Part shown: one piece after another, positions 1-10,088 of the stretch
Layout of the letters: every line of letters begins with the position of its first letter
Numbering within the stretch: position 1 is the stretch's first letter
Source of the DNA: Saprolegnia diclina VS20
Lineage: Eukaryota; Oomycota; Saprolegniomycetes; Saprolegniales; Saprolegniaceae
NCBI RefSeq assembly: GCF_000281045.1
Contig: NW_008246070.1
Span: 87,543 to 151,542 of the forward strand
Reading direction: 5' to 3'
DNA length: 64,000 bases
The notes under the pieces: model-generated
What the model was told of the DNA's origin: nothing
Seen by the model: the letters and a program-made list of their open reading frames with translations, nothing else
Database searches by the model: none
Position numbers and translations under genes: made by a program

Positions 1-976
1 GTGGGGCCTTGCGCAAACCCAATGGACGCGCCGTACGTGATGACGAGGCAGTGGATGAGCTGCTCGAGAATGTGCGGCAGCGGGAGGTACGAGAGGTGTA
101 CGGCGCCGCAGTTGAAGTGCGGCACTAGCCGACCCTGCTTGAGCCGATCTTCGATGCCCATCATGCAGCTCAGCATGTTGCGACCCGTGAGCTGCACACC
201 TTTTGGGTCGCCCGTCGTGCCGCTCGTGTACCTACGCTCTTGTCCATCAGTGCCTAGTGTCGATAGTATCGTGGCGACATGAGGAAGCAGACGTCGTCGG
301 CGGCGCGAGGCGTCGGCGCCATCGGGTGCGGGCGGCCCAGCGCTTCGATCTCTTCGAGCGTCCAGAGCCTGCATCCGGGAATCTCTGTTGCTGGCGCCAC
401 GGCCACGTCGCAAAGCACAATGTGGCGGAGCGTCAGAGTCGTCGCCAGCCGCGGGAGCTCGGCCGTCGTGCAAAAGACTACCGACGCAGCCGTCTGCTGC
501 AGAATGAACGCCGTCGACGTCGCGCCAAGCGAGTCGTAGAGGCACGAGACAGTGCCGCCGCAGTAGCTGATCGCGTACTGCGCAAGGACCCACTCGGGCC
601 GGTTCTTCATGTAGATGCAGGCGATGCCCGAGGCGTCGAGGAGCTGGCCCTGCAGCAGGCCGGACGCGAGGTCGCCGATGCGCGCGTAGACCTGCTCGTA
701 CGTCGCCCAGACGTACGAGGCGTTGGGACTCCGGCGACCGAGAAAAGGATTCGTGGGGTACCGACGTACGGACGCTGCGAGTGCCTCGAGCGGCGTCCCG
801 TACGCTGGTCTCGGGAACGACCCGGTGCGGTAGATGGGGCCGTGGCCAGGACGCGCAGTCGCGTCGTCCGGCGCGCAGTAGACACGTGGTGGCGCGACTT
901 TGCCCTTTGGAAGGCAGTACTGCTGGTAGATGACACCGAGGACGACGACGCCAAACACGGCCAACGCCGGTAGCAT
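1..976 (-). CDS. Long-chain acyl-CoA synthetase, 5' part only (membrane-anchored paralogue)
   Basis: Activates fatty acids to acyl-CoA with ATP (ANL/AMP-binding superfamily). The model is complement(<1..231, 279..976) with one 47-bp GT-AG intron (232-278); the 3' end lies outside the window. The ATG at 976 is chosen because the frame upstream opens only with TTG. Residues 1-20 are hydrophobic (MLPALAVFGVVVLGVIY), a likely membrane anchor that the neighbouring paralogue lacks. IYMKNRPEW, CLYDSLG and the P-loop YTSGTTGDPKGV, which is split by the intron, are all present. The sequence aligns with the complete paralogue at 1391-3584 throughout, so the pair is a tandem duplication. The anchor suggests ER, peroxisome or lipid-body membrane, but this is inference. 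Confidence 0.9.
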
Positions 977-1390
977 CCTCAAAAGCTACACAAATAAGAA
1001 CTGACTCAAGGATAGCAAGGGTCATCTTCGAGTTCAGAAGCCTCTCGAGCGCGTCATCACATCCCGTGGCCAATGGTGTGAATGCCGCGCGCCTGGTCGC
1101 GCTTCGATCTGGTACAGCCGTCTGATCCACTCGCTGTCTGCGCGACGCGTGTACGCTTCGTTCACGGGTTGTTGACGGGTTGTCATCCTGATCTGCGCGC
1201 GTGTCCGCTGGTGACCCTCCCAGATTGCTTTCCAGATTGCATTTGTGAGCAAATTGAGACAAAAATGCGTTGGGGAAAGCCTCCTACTTCGCCGCATCGT
1301 TGACGCTACAGTTGTCACGCAAGTCGAGGACAAGTTGGGCATCGAAGCAAGACATTTACAGAAATAATCTGACAGACGACGACGACTAGG
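977..1390. other. Intergenic spacer between the two acyl-CoA synthetases
   Basis: About 414 bp with no ORF that reads as a protein in either strand. It must hold the promoter of the truncated synthetase (start 976) and the 3' end of the complete one (stop 1391). A CCAAT core occurs near 1070. Nothing else is seen. Confidence 0.6.
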
Positions 1391-3584
1391 TTAGTGCTGC
1401 TTGACGTTCTTGCCCGCGACGACGTCGCCGCTCTTCTCGTAGAGCGCGTCGATCTCCTTCATGAAGGCCTTCTTGACGTCGTTGCGCTTGAGCTTGAACG
1501 TCGGCGTCATGAGCTCGTTCTCGACCGTGAACGGCTCCGGATGCAGCAAGATGGCACGGACGGTCTCGAACCCGTTGAGGAGACCCTTTTTGCCGACCGC
1601 AATGATATCGGTCTGGACCGCTGCGATGATCTACCATACAAAAACGCTGAGCTCAACACTGAGAGACGCGAGAATGTGTACCTTGGGGTGCTTGCAGAGC
1701 TCGGGGAAGCTGCCGGTGACGCCAAACGAGTCGCCGAGACGCCGGAGCTCGGCTTCCTCGGGCACAATGATACCGACGAGCATCGAGTGGAGCGAGTCGC
1801 CATACACAAACGGCTGGGCGACGTACACGCTGCCCTTGATGATGTTCTCGATCTTCTCGGGGGCCACGTACTCGCCCTGCGAGAGCTTGAAGATGTTCTT
1901 CTTGCGGTCGACGATCTTGAGGCGGCCGTCCATGGTCCAGACGCCAATGTCGCCCGAGTGAAGCCAGCCGTCTTCGTCGAGCACCTCGGCCGTCTTCTCG
2001 GGCGCCTTGAAGTAGCCGGTAAAGACGATCGGCCCGCGGTAGCAGATCTCGCCGCGGCCGTTCACGCGCATGCGCGTCGCCTCGTCGTCGCCGTGGAACT
2101 TGTCGGTGACATTGTAGCCCATGTCGGGCACCGACACGAGCTTGATCTCGTTCGAAACAAGCGGCGCGCCGACCGTACCGGCGCTCAGGTCGTTGATATC
2201 GGTGCAGCAAGACCCGCCGGTGCACTCGCTCTGGCCGTAGCCCTCAAAGACGGGGCAGTTGAGGAGGACGCGGAAGAAGTAGAGCACGTCGTCTGAGAGC
2301 GGCGCTGAGCCCGTGAGCACGAGCCCACACCGATCAAGCCCCAATTTGGCCTTGATCTACACCCATACCATCTGAATATGAATCTGAATCTGAAAGTGTA
2401 CCTTGTCAAACACAGATTTGTCAAAGAGCGCGTGGTTGGTCTTGCCCTTCTGGAGGTTGTGGAGCTTGGCGTTGAGCGCGGTCTGGAAGACCCACGTCTT
2501 GAGCCCACCCGCGGACGACGCCATGCCCACGATCTTGTCGTACATCTTGTTGAGGAGGCGCGGTACCGTCATAAAGATGGTCGGGCGGAGGCTCTTGAGG
2601 TCATCGGGCAGCTTGAGCGTGTTGCCCTGGTAAAACCCGATGCAGCCGTGGTGGCTAATGACGACGAGGTGCGCGATCTGCTCCATCACGTGCGGCAGCG
2701 GCATGTACGAGAGGTAGATCGGCTTCTTCTCAAAGACCTCGACGGCCTTGCCTTGCTTGAGCCGCTCCTCGACGCCGAGCGCCGCAATGAGCAGGTTCTG
2801 GTGCGTCAACTGCACGCCCTTCGGCTCGCCCGTCGTGCCGCTCGTGTACATGAGGATCGCGAGGTCGTGGCCCGCGGCCGGCGACGGCTCCATCGGGTAG
2901 CGCTCGCCGAGCATCTCGACCTCCGTCATGCTCCAGAGCCGGAGCCCAACGCTGGCCGCGAGGTTAAAGTCCTCCTCGGTCGTGACGCGCACGTCGCAGA
3001 GGATCACGTGGTGCAGCGTCGAGACGGCCTCCTTGGCCGTCAAGAGGTGCTTGAGCTCGTCTCTCGTGCAAATGACCGTCGACGCGTGCGTCTGCTGGAG
3101 GATGAACGACGTCGCGGACGCGCCAAGCGAGTCGTAGAGCGGCGTGACCATGCCGCCGGCGTAATACGTGGCGTACTGTGCGAGCGTCCACTCCGGGCGG
3201 TTCTTCATGTAGATGCACAGCATGCGGTGGCCGTCCGCCGTCGGCTGCAGCATCTTTTGGTTCTCGAGGCCGGCCGCCAAGTGCTGGATGCGGGTGTACG
3301 CCTACACCACCTCAGTTCTGAGCGCTCTTCGAGCACCGCGCTTGTACCTGCTCGTAGCTGAGCCAGAGGTACGGGCCCGCGTTGCCGCGGCAGTCAATCG
3401 GGCGGTGGCCAATGAACTTGCCTTTCGGGTGCTTGCGCACGGTCTGCTGGAGGTTCTGCATGATGGTCTGGACGGGGCAGATCGGGAACGGGCCGACGCG
3501 GTACGTGGCGCCGTGGCCGGGCTTGGCCTCGGACGCATCGGGCGACGCAAAGACGACCGAGGTTGCTTTCTTGAGCTGCGCCAT
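1391..3584 (-). CDS. Long-chain acyl-CoA synthetase, complete
   Basis: Four exons, complement(1391..1630, 1682..2356, 2402..3301, 3348..3584), encode 683 residues, the usual size of an eukaryotic long-chain acyl-CoA synthetase. Introns are 45-51 bp with GTAC donors and TAG acceptors. Family marks seen in order are IYMKNRPEW, TPLYDSLG, the P-loop YTSGTTGEPKGVQ, LSYMPLPHVMEQ, TGSAPLS, FEGYGQSE, the adenylate motif GWLHSGDIG, and IVDRKKNIFKLSQGEYVAPE. The C-terminal lysine region TPTFKLKRNDVK is in the last exon. It begins MAQLKKAT and has no hydrophobic leader, unlike the upstream paralogue, so it is probably soluble or peripherally bound. The role is fatty-acid activation for beta-oxidation or lipid synthesis; substrate chain length cannot be told from sequence. 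Confidence 0.95.
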
Positions 3585-3721
3585 GCTGCGATAACGAAGA
3601 GGAACGTTGGGAAATGATCAACTGCATCGATGGATATCCTGGTCGACAGACAGCTGGCGGCCCACGTCACCCACGCTGTGAGTCACGCGCTGCGTCAACC
3701 CCTGGTCCGCGTCGACTCGAC

Positions 3722-4115
3722 ATGTCGAAGCGCCTGTCTGCGTCCACGCTTTGTCGCTGCGTCCGTGGCTGGCCATACGCGTCGCTTCCCTTTGAGGAGG
3801 CTACGGACGAGCAACTGACACATGCTTCGGTGGACCCAACAACCAAGTCCATTGAATCTGCAGTCGTGTACATGGCAGGAGCACGGTCTTGTGGACGATG
3901 GCGCATGGGCAAAAGACGGGATCGTAGTCGGAAGCAGCGACTCGTCATCGACGACGGTATATCAGGCGGCGCTGGATCCCGAGCGCCCGTCCCGAACGGG
4001 CGTCGGTCGTCGTCTCTTCGTAAGCGGGCCGACGCGAGGCGGCGCCGACCGTAAACACGATGCCGTGACGCACGCCGACGACTCCGCTTCTTTGGGCGAC
4101 TGTGCCCGTGCTTGA
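3722..4115 (+). CDS. Possible small hypothetical protein, two exons
   Basis: Tentative. Reading starts at MSKRLSASTLCR and runs to base 3829. A GT-AG intron 3830-3878 (49 bp), or the shorter 3830-3863, restores an open frame to the stop at 4113-4115 and would give about 115 residues. Either acceptor keeps phase 0, which is the only real support. Codon use is weaker than in the neighbours and no domain is recognisable. Minus-strand ORFs of similar length overlap it and look no better. It could equally be non-coding DNA between the synthetase start (3584) and the next stop (4295). Confidence 0.3.
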
Positions 4116-4294
4116 AGCGGCGCCTCAACCATTGCGAGCACGAGCCGACGACAGCCCACGAGACGCCGCTGCATCCAGGTGTCGGATTTGGGCACCGCGC
4201 TCGGAACGCGCCGGGCTACGGCTATGCTGCGGTCGTTCTGCGCACGCCGCCCATTACGCAACGAGTGGATCATAAATACCAAATTACTGGGGCG

Positions 4295-5381
4295 TTAGCG
4301 CAGGCTCGAGTCCCAATCCAACGACATGTGGCTCGCATCCGGGTCGTCCATCTGAAGCGACATGTGGCTGTCCGTGGACATGGGCTCGGGGATCGTTCGA
4401 GGATAAGGCACGACGGGGCTCGCATCGCTGAAGTGCGGCGCTGCGCTGCGTGGCGTCGTCCGTCGCGTCTCGATCGGCGAAGGAAAGAACGTGATCGTGC
4501 GCTGGGCGCTGCTCGTGGTGCCAATCGCATCGAAGCTCGCGTTGAACGTGTCGTGGGCGTCGTCGTCGGCCAAGACAAAGTGGCGTCGGTCGGGCGTCGG
4601 CGCGATCTCGTCATCCATGTCCATGTCCTCGTCGTCCTCTTCGTCGTCATCATCGAGCTCCAACGCGAGGACTTCCTCTTCGCCATTGCCTTCCACCTCG
4701 ATGGGTTCGTCTTGCGCACTGCGCAGTGGCGACGCTGGCTGGCTGCGCACCGGGTGGCCACTTGCCTCCTTGCAGGCGAGGCCCCATGGCGCCGGCGCCT
4801 TTCGCCTAACGAGCGCCTCCATATACTGCTGTAGCTTTGCTTCCGCTGCGTCCAGCGCTGCATCCACGTCCGCGTCGGAGCTCGAGCTCGGGCGGAAGCA
4901 CGTCTCGCGGACGCCGAGCGCGTACCCGGGCCAGCATGCCATCGCGACGACCTCTGGAATCGGATCTTGGTCTGCAATCCAGTCTCGCGAGACTGTAATA
5001 AAATACACAGCATTAAAATTTGCGCTATTTTATTCGCCACCATCATAAAAAGGCAGTGGGGTAAAGACACCTGCCGCTAAATGCACGCAACGTTTGCTGA
5101 TCCGACGCCACGGTTGCACGACGCCCCGAGCCGGAGCCGAGGTCAGATACATAGAGCACACGACCCAAGCGTCCTCTGTGGTTCGATACACGTGCAGGCA
5201 GAGAGCTCTGAAGACGAGACTCGGTGGCGCAGTGTATCCCGAACGCTGCGAGAGGCCGAGCGCGACCACGTGGCGGTGCAACGGAAAGTTGGGTGCGTCT
5301 AGCTGCAGCGTGCAGTATCCAGTGCAATTAAATTCCGGTGAGGAACCGATCGACGAATATTAATGCACCGGCAAACGTCAT
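4295..5381 (-). CDS. Hypothetical protein with acidic middle region
   Basis: Not recognised. Model: complement(4295..4992, 5041..5298, 5369..5381), 322 residues. The second intron (4993-5040, 48 bp) is well supported: it removes an in-frame stop and joins PLPFYD to VSRDWIADQD. The first intron and the 13-bp first exon (MTFAD) are inferred from phase only and are weaker. The first 110 residues are hydrophobic and cysteine-bearing and may be a folded domain. After that come a Ser/Asp run, a short helix, a strongly acidic stretch around LELDDDDEEDDEDMDMDD, and a Ser/Pro/Thr-rich tail with two copies of HMSL. The architecture suggests a regulatory or scaffold protein, but no function is assigned. 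Its start lies only 44 bp from the divergent J-protein start, so both share one compact promoter. Confidence 0.6.
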
Positions 5382-5424
5382 CCTTCTCCATTCCGGCAAT
5401 TGGTCGCGGGGCGAGGACGCGACG

Positions 5425-6605
5425 ATGGAGATGAACCGCGACGAGGCCGAGAAGTGCATGGAGCTCGGGAAGAAGCACCTCCGCGCAGGCAGCTTTGCGC
5501 AGGCCGCCAAGTGGTTCGACAAGTCCATCCGCCTCTTCCCGCTGCCCGGTGCGGAGGCCCTCAAGGCGCGGGCGGAGCAGTCCATGGCAGGGCAGGCCGC
5601 GCCGCAAGCCGCGCCCGCTGCGTCGACTTCGCGGGCAGCGCCATCGTCGTCTGCTGCGCGCCCGAGCGAGCAAGAAGACAGCCGACCGTTCACGGACGAG
5701 CAGGTCAAGATTGTGCGCCAGATCAAGGCGTGCAAGAACCATTACGCCGTCCTCGGCGTCGAGAAGACCGCAGATGACAACGAGATCAAGAAGGCGTACC
5801 GCAAGGTCCGGTCGGCGTCGCATGAAATCGTATGCTTATGTACGTCCTTGTAGCTCGCGCTGAAGCTGCATCCGGACAAGAACAGCGCGCCGGGCGCCGA
5901 GGACGCGTTCAAGGCGGTCGGGAAGGCTTTTACCGTCCTCAGCGACGACCAGAAGCGCGCCGACTACGACCGGTTTGGTGACAACGCGCCGAGCGAGAAC
6001 GGCGGCCAGGCGCCGCGCGCGTACCGGTACCAGCAGGACGACATCAGTCCCGAAGAGATCTTCAACATGTTTTTCGGCGGCGGGCTCCACCCGCAGCGCG
6101 CCCGGCAGCGCCAGCGCCCGAGCCAGCACAACGCGGTGCCACGGACACCAATGCAGCAGCTGCTGCAGTTCCTGCCCCTCATCCTCGTCTTCTGCCTCTC
6201 GCTGCTGTCGTTCCCGGCCGAGCGCAACGTGCCGTTCAGCCTCCAGCCGACGAACGAGCACTCGGTGCTCCGCAACACGCGCATGCGCAACGTCGTCAAC
6301 GGCATCCCGTACTACGTGGCCAAGGACTTTGATCGAAAGTACACGAACGACTGGCGCGACCTCATGCGCGTCGAGCAAATGGTAGGACGCGTGCACAGAT
6401 GGTGTACTCATGGAGACCGCAGGTGGAGCAGTGGCACGTGACGCGGCTGCGGGAAGGCTGCGAGGGCGAGCGCCTCAAGCAGAAGCGGCGCGTTACCAAG
6501 GCGCGCAGCCACTACGATGTCGAGGCGCGGGAGGAGGCCCTGCGCAAGGCCGCTGCCATGGCGACGCCCAACTGCGACGAGTTGCAGCGGCTGCAAGCCT
6601 TGTAG
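5425..6605 (+). CDS. ER membrane J-domain protein (DNAJB12/DNAJB14 type, DUF1977)
   Basis: Co-chaperone that recruits Hsp70 at the cytosolic face of the ER membrane. Model: join(5425..5805, 5854..6381, 6423..6605), 363 residues, close to metazoan DNAJB12/14. Domains in order: an N-terminal helical start ([15 protein letters not shown]) typical of this subfamily; a J domain from about residue 105 ([20 protein letters not shown]), with the HPD motif in KLHPDKN directly after intron 1; a G/F-poor linker; one transmembrane segment ([18 protein letters not shown]); and the C-terminal DUF1977 region. Start 5425 follows the family N-terminus, although the frame is open further upstream. Introns are 48 and 41 bp. 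The likely role is ER-associated degradation and membrane-protein quality control, by homology. Confidence 0.93.
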
Positions 6606-6799
6606 TTGAACGTTCCAATAGAGACTGTACATCGTGTGAAGAAGAGCTGTGTTGGCTCTCGACCTGGGACTGTCTTGCAACAGCGGCGTGGTCGCTAGCG
6701 GATCGCCTAGCTGGCTCTTGCACCTAGTGCCCACCGTCATTCTGCTTGTCTTCTTGGTCATCGTCGCATCTCGATGGCAACGAATTTCCATCATTTTGG

Positions 6800-6804
6800 C
6801 CAAT
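6800..6804 (+). promoter_or_regulatory. CCAAT box 24 bp before a start codon
   Basis: TTGGCCAATCAGG is a double CCAAT/ATTGG element immediately ahead of the ATG at 6828. It argues that the in-frame ATG at 6774, which lies upstream of the box, is not the start. Confidence 0.45.
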
Positions 6805-6827
6805 CAGGTTGCATTTCGCATTTTGCA

Positions 6828-7469
6828 ATGGCAGACGTTGTCTCGGCCGAAGAGCTCACGGCGCTCGTCCAAGCGATCAAGTTCGCGCACCCTGCGTTCA
6901 GCCTCAAGCAGGTGCACGCCGAGGTGCTGACCCATGGCGGCCTCTTTGCGAACGTGCCACTCGCGCGCGTGAAGAAGTACCTCAAGAAGCTCGGGCTCAT
7001 GGGCAACCTCGAGGCCGGCAGCGACGAGCCCGTGTCACTCATGACGGTGGGCGGCGAGTCCAAGTCGACACCGGCGCCGGCGACCGCAGCCGCACCAGAG
7101 TCGGACGACTGGATGCCCATGGCGCTCGACGAACCGGTGATGTACATGGGGTCGCACCCGCACCAAGCGACGATCCGCATGAACCACAGCACGGCCGGCG
7201 CGGCCCACGGCGCCCTCGGCGAACTCTACAAGATCCAAAAAGCCATGGGCACCGGCGACCACCCGATGCTTGTCTACAACAAGGACCGATCGCGCAAGAC
7301 GTTTCTGCACGCGAAGACATCGGCATACCGTCCGATCGTCGCGGCCATCGACCGCGTCGGCGGCGGCGGCGTCGGCGTCGGTGGCACGAAGGCCTACTTC
7401 TACGGCCGCGTCCAGGGCACGACGCTCTTTATCAACACCAAGACGCTCGCGCCGGCGCAGGCGTGGTAA
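6828..7469 (+). CDS. Hypothetical protein, single exon
   Basis: 213 residues, no intron. Start 6828 (MADVVSAEEL) is preferred over the in-frame ATG at 6774 because a CCAAT box lies between them. The first 60 residues form a predicted small helical domain (LVQAIKFAHPAFSLKQVHAE, then VKKYLKKLGL) that resembles the helix-loop-helix prefix seen on many oomycete and diatom proteins. An Ala/Pro-rich linker follows, then a C-terminal part with HPMLVYNKDRSRKTF, a glycine run (GGGGVGVGG) and a final beta-rich segment. No enzyme motif is visible. It ends tail to tail with the FAM21-like gene, with 54 bp between stops. Confidence 0.75.
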   Translation: MADVVSAEELTALVQAIKFAHPAFSLKQVHAEVLTHGGLFANVPLARVKKYLKKLGLMGNLEAGSDEPVSLMTVGGESKSTPAPATAAAPESDDWMPMALDEPVMYMGSHPHQATIRMNHSTAGAAHGALGELYKIQKAMGTGDHPMLVYNKDRSRKTFLHAKTSAYRPIVAAIDRVGGGGVGVGGTKAYFYGRVQGTTLFINTKTLAPAQAW

Positions 7470-7523
7470 TCATCCAGCACCAACATTCTCGGAACATGCA
7501 ACAGCTCGTTGTTGGTTGCAATT

Positions 7524-8852
7524 TTACTTTTTCGGGAGACCGGTGCCAAAGAGGCCGCCGCCGTCGTCGCTGTCGTCGTCGCTGTCGGAGGCCGCAAACA
7601 GATTCGGGCGAGGCTTGGCAGGCGCCGCCGGGAGTGGCTGGCCAAAGAGCGATGTTGCGGAAGGTGCAATTGCAATGGGCTGGCCAAAGAGCGTGGCCTG
7701 CGGTGCCGCATGCAGCGAGGCCGCCGGGGCGCTCACCAGTGTGGCTTGGAGGGCCGGCGTGGCTTGGAGGGCCGGCGTGGCTTGGAGGGCCGGCGTGGCA
7801 TGGGGCGCCAGCGCGACGACGGGTGCGGCGTGCAACGTGGCGCTGTGTTGTGGGGCGCCGAAGAGCCCACCCTTGGCATCGTCGTCGTCGTCGCTCCAGT
7901 CGCTGTCGTCCGAGTTGTCCTTGGAGGCCGACCCAAAGAGCGCCGTGTTCATACGCGGCGGGCCCGCCAGCGTTGGTTTGGCGGCCAACGGCGACGACAC
8001 AATCTCGTCGCTGAAGAGACTCTTGCTCGAGCCCGGGCGGGCCGGTGGTGCGCTGAACAAGGACGGAGCAGCTTCCGCCGGGGCTTGGGGCGCATCGCGA
8101 GGCTGCGCACCAAACAGCGACGCAGCTTCTTGCGGCTCAGAGGCGACAACTGTTGAAGGTATAATCGGGACAGCAGCCGTCGGTGCCGCCTCGGCGACAA
8201 GCGGTGCCGCCGCATCCAGTGAAGTGATGGGCAGCTCTGTCTTGGCCTTCGTGGGGGCACGGCGCTTGGGCCCAGCAGCGCGGCTCATCGTTGTCTATAC
8301 AACAAGCAGTTTAAACATCTTTGCAACGTGGAGACGATGGCGTTGTACGTGGGCCACGGGGGTCGGCTGAGGCTCGTCGGCCGGCACCGCTTCTTCCTCA
8401 GAGGATGGGACCTTCATCATGCCAGGAAGACCAATGCCAGGCTTGGTAAGCCCAATCATGGGAACGCCTGCCATGCCCGGCATCGCGACGCCGACCTTCA
8501 TCGTGCTTTCATAATCATAGTCTTCGCCCGTCGAGAGGGCGCTGCTCGTATTGCTCTTCCGCGCCATGGGCATCGGGCGGAACGCGTTCATGTTGAGCGC
8601 ACCCAGGTTACCTTGCAGCTGGGCAATGCGCGACGACGTTCGGCGGGCAGGGTGCTCGTCCTCGTGGGCAGCCACCGGTGCGGCGTCCGCCGCGGGGGCA
8701 TCGACGGGCTTCTCGGGCGAGGGCATGACAAATGGCTTCGGGGGAGAAGGCCGGCTCACTGCCACTGGAGCAGGAGCAGGCGTCTCGAGCGCAGGCTCGC
8801 CAGTCCCGTCCTTGGCGCGTCGCCGGGCCAAGATGGCCGCCAGTTCCGACAT
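7524..8852 (-). CDS. FAM21/WASHC2-like protein with LFG motifs (tail module of WASH complex)
   Basis: Model: complement(7524..8294, 8349..8852), 424 residues, one 54-bp intron. The protein is low complexity. The first exon has SSRIAQLQGNLGALNMNAF, which resembles the conserved R-I-x-x-L-Q-x-N-L element of the FAM21 tail. The second opens with GPKRRAPTKAK, like the basic 'KRRPxTR' patch of FAM21. It then carries repeated LFG/LFS motifs beside acidic serine runs (SLFGAQP, ALFGSASKDNSDDSDW, GLFGAPQ, TLFGQP, SLFGQP, GGGLFGTG), the retromer-binding LFa-type pattern. The globular FAM21 head is absent, so this would be a short form. The endosomal WASH-complex role is inferred. An 18-bp tandem repeat lies in the coding sequence at 7741-7794. 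A version starting only at 8288 is possible, but the intron joins the two parts in phase. Confidence 0.6.
7741..7794 (-). repeat. Three perfect 18-bp tandem units inside the FAM21-like gene
   Basis: The unit gtggcttggagggccggc occurs three times without mismatch and partly decays on both sides. It encodes LQATPA repeats between two LFG motifs. The identical third positions point to recent slippage. Confidence 0.9.
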
Positions 8853-10088
8853 TTGAGGGGCGTGGAAATGGCAAGATTTGGTCAAAACCTGCACCGGGCT
8901 TGCTGTTTTATATTTCATGCATTTACATACAAATACCAAGCTATATTTAAAGTCATTAGAGCACCCAATCTTGTTACTAGGTGCGTTTTCCCCGAGAGTA
9001 CTGCGTGACGTGGCACCGCCCCCTGCGCCCGCCACGCAGCAGACCGCATCCGTGTCTCCACCGCCGTATTTACCGTAGTCGATACCGTCAACCGAAACGC
9101 TAGCCGCAAGACAAGCTAGCTCAACGGCTCTCTAGACCAAAGCCAGCTTTTAGGCCCGCTTGGCTCTTTCACCAGGTTCGTCCCGATCATCAACGGTCCA
9201 TGATCCCAGCCATCCACCTCTGAGCGCCGTGGTCGACCGCTACAAAGCGTTCTTTCGCAACCAAGTGCGGTTTCTTTTTGGGTCACTTGCAAACGTCCTC
9301 GACGGCTAAGTACTGAGAGCGGCTGGCGACACGAAGAACAGCCTCGCGACTTCACCGCTTGCACTGCTGTCGAGATCATTGCTGCACGTTTACCCCATAA
9401 AAGGGAAAGTTGAATCCATGCAGTCGTCTATCCTTGGCTCAAGACTCCCGTCCTGTGGTGTTTCGACCAGCACAAGATGATTTCCATGCGTTTACGCACG
9501 TCTCCAGCGTCCACACCGTCCCCAATGGCCAGTCCACAGGACTCGAACATGCGTGTCTCGGGGGACCTCAACGTGACACGTTGGAATGACGATCGTGACG
9601 CGCCGCACTCGTGGTAGCCACCAATGTAGCTCGGACCACCAAGAAGCGCGATTCGATCGAAGATTCAACCGTAGAGTTGGACGAGTGCGGTGGTGTCACC
9701 GGAGGATCCGACCAGCTGCACTGCCATTGGACGGACCAGGACTCATCGTGGTGGAGATAGGCAGTGTGTTCTCAGCGACCCGATCGTCGACGCGCCGTAT
9801 CGACGAGGAGGGCAACTTCCAGTCTCGGAACACGGAACAAGCAACGGAGCGTCTTGCGGCCAAGCAAGTGGCGGCAGCGAAGGCCCCTCCGGCTGCCACG
9901 TTATCGATTCGCCATTGGTGAAAATGAAACGCACCAATCAGCAACACTGTCGACACCAAAACTGAACGATGGAGCCAATCAGAAGGGTCGCGACGTGAGC
10001 CAGAGCCAGCACCCACAGCTTTTCCCAGTCGTCTGATGCTTCCTGGACGCGAAGTCGGGTTTAGCTCAATCTACGATTCCACTCAAAG
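8853..10088. other. Non-coding spacer, 1.2 kb
   Basis: It lies between divergent starts (8852 minus, 10089 plus). ORFs of up to 111 codons exist (9586-9921 plus, 9696-10016 minus), but none has family-like sequence or an intron logic, and they overlap each other. Three CCAAT/ATTGG cores cluster at 9914-9979. Nothing else is recognised. Confidence 0.5.
9914..9979 (+). promoter_or_regulatory. Cluster of three CCAAT/ATTGG boxes upstream of the kinase gene
   Basis: ATTGG at 9914-9918 and CCAAT at 9934-9938 and 9975-9979, each followed or preceded by the common NF-Y flank (CCAATCAG). The cluster ends 110 bp before the ATG at 10089. Confidence 0.4.

Noticed and set aside
4112-4834. A 240-codon plus-strand ORF
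   Set aside because: It overlaps the minus-strand acidic protein, whose exon phases fit; the plus frame is Arg-rich shadow.
8295-8348. Splitting the FAM21-like gene into two genes at the ATG near 8288
   Set aside because: A 54-bp GT-AG intron joins both parts in phase 0, and both carry FAM21-tail features.
9586-10016. Overlapping ORFs of about 110 codons on both strands ahead of the kinase gene
   Set aside because: Mutually overlapping, no family resemblance, and they sit in a promoter with CCAAT boxes.
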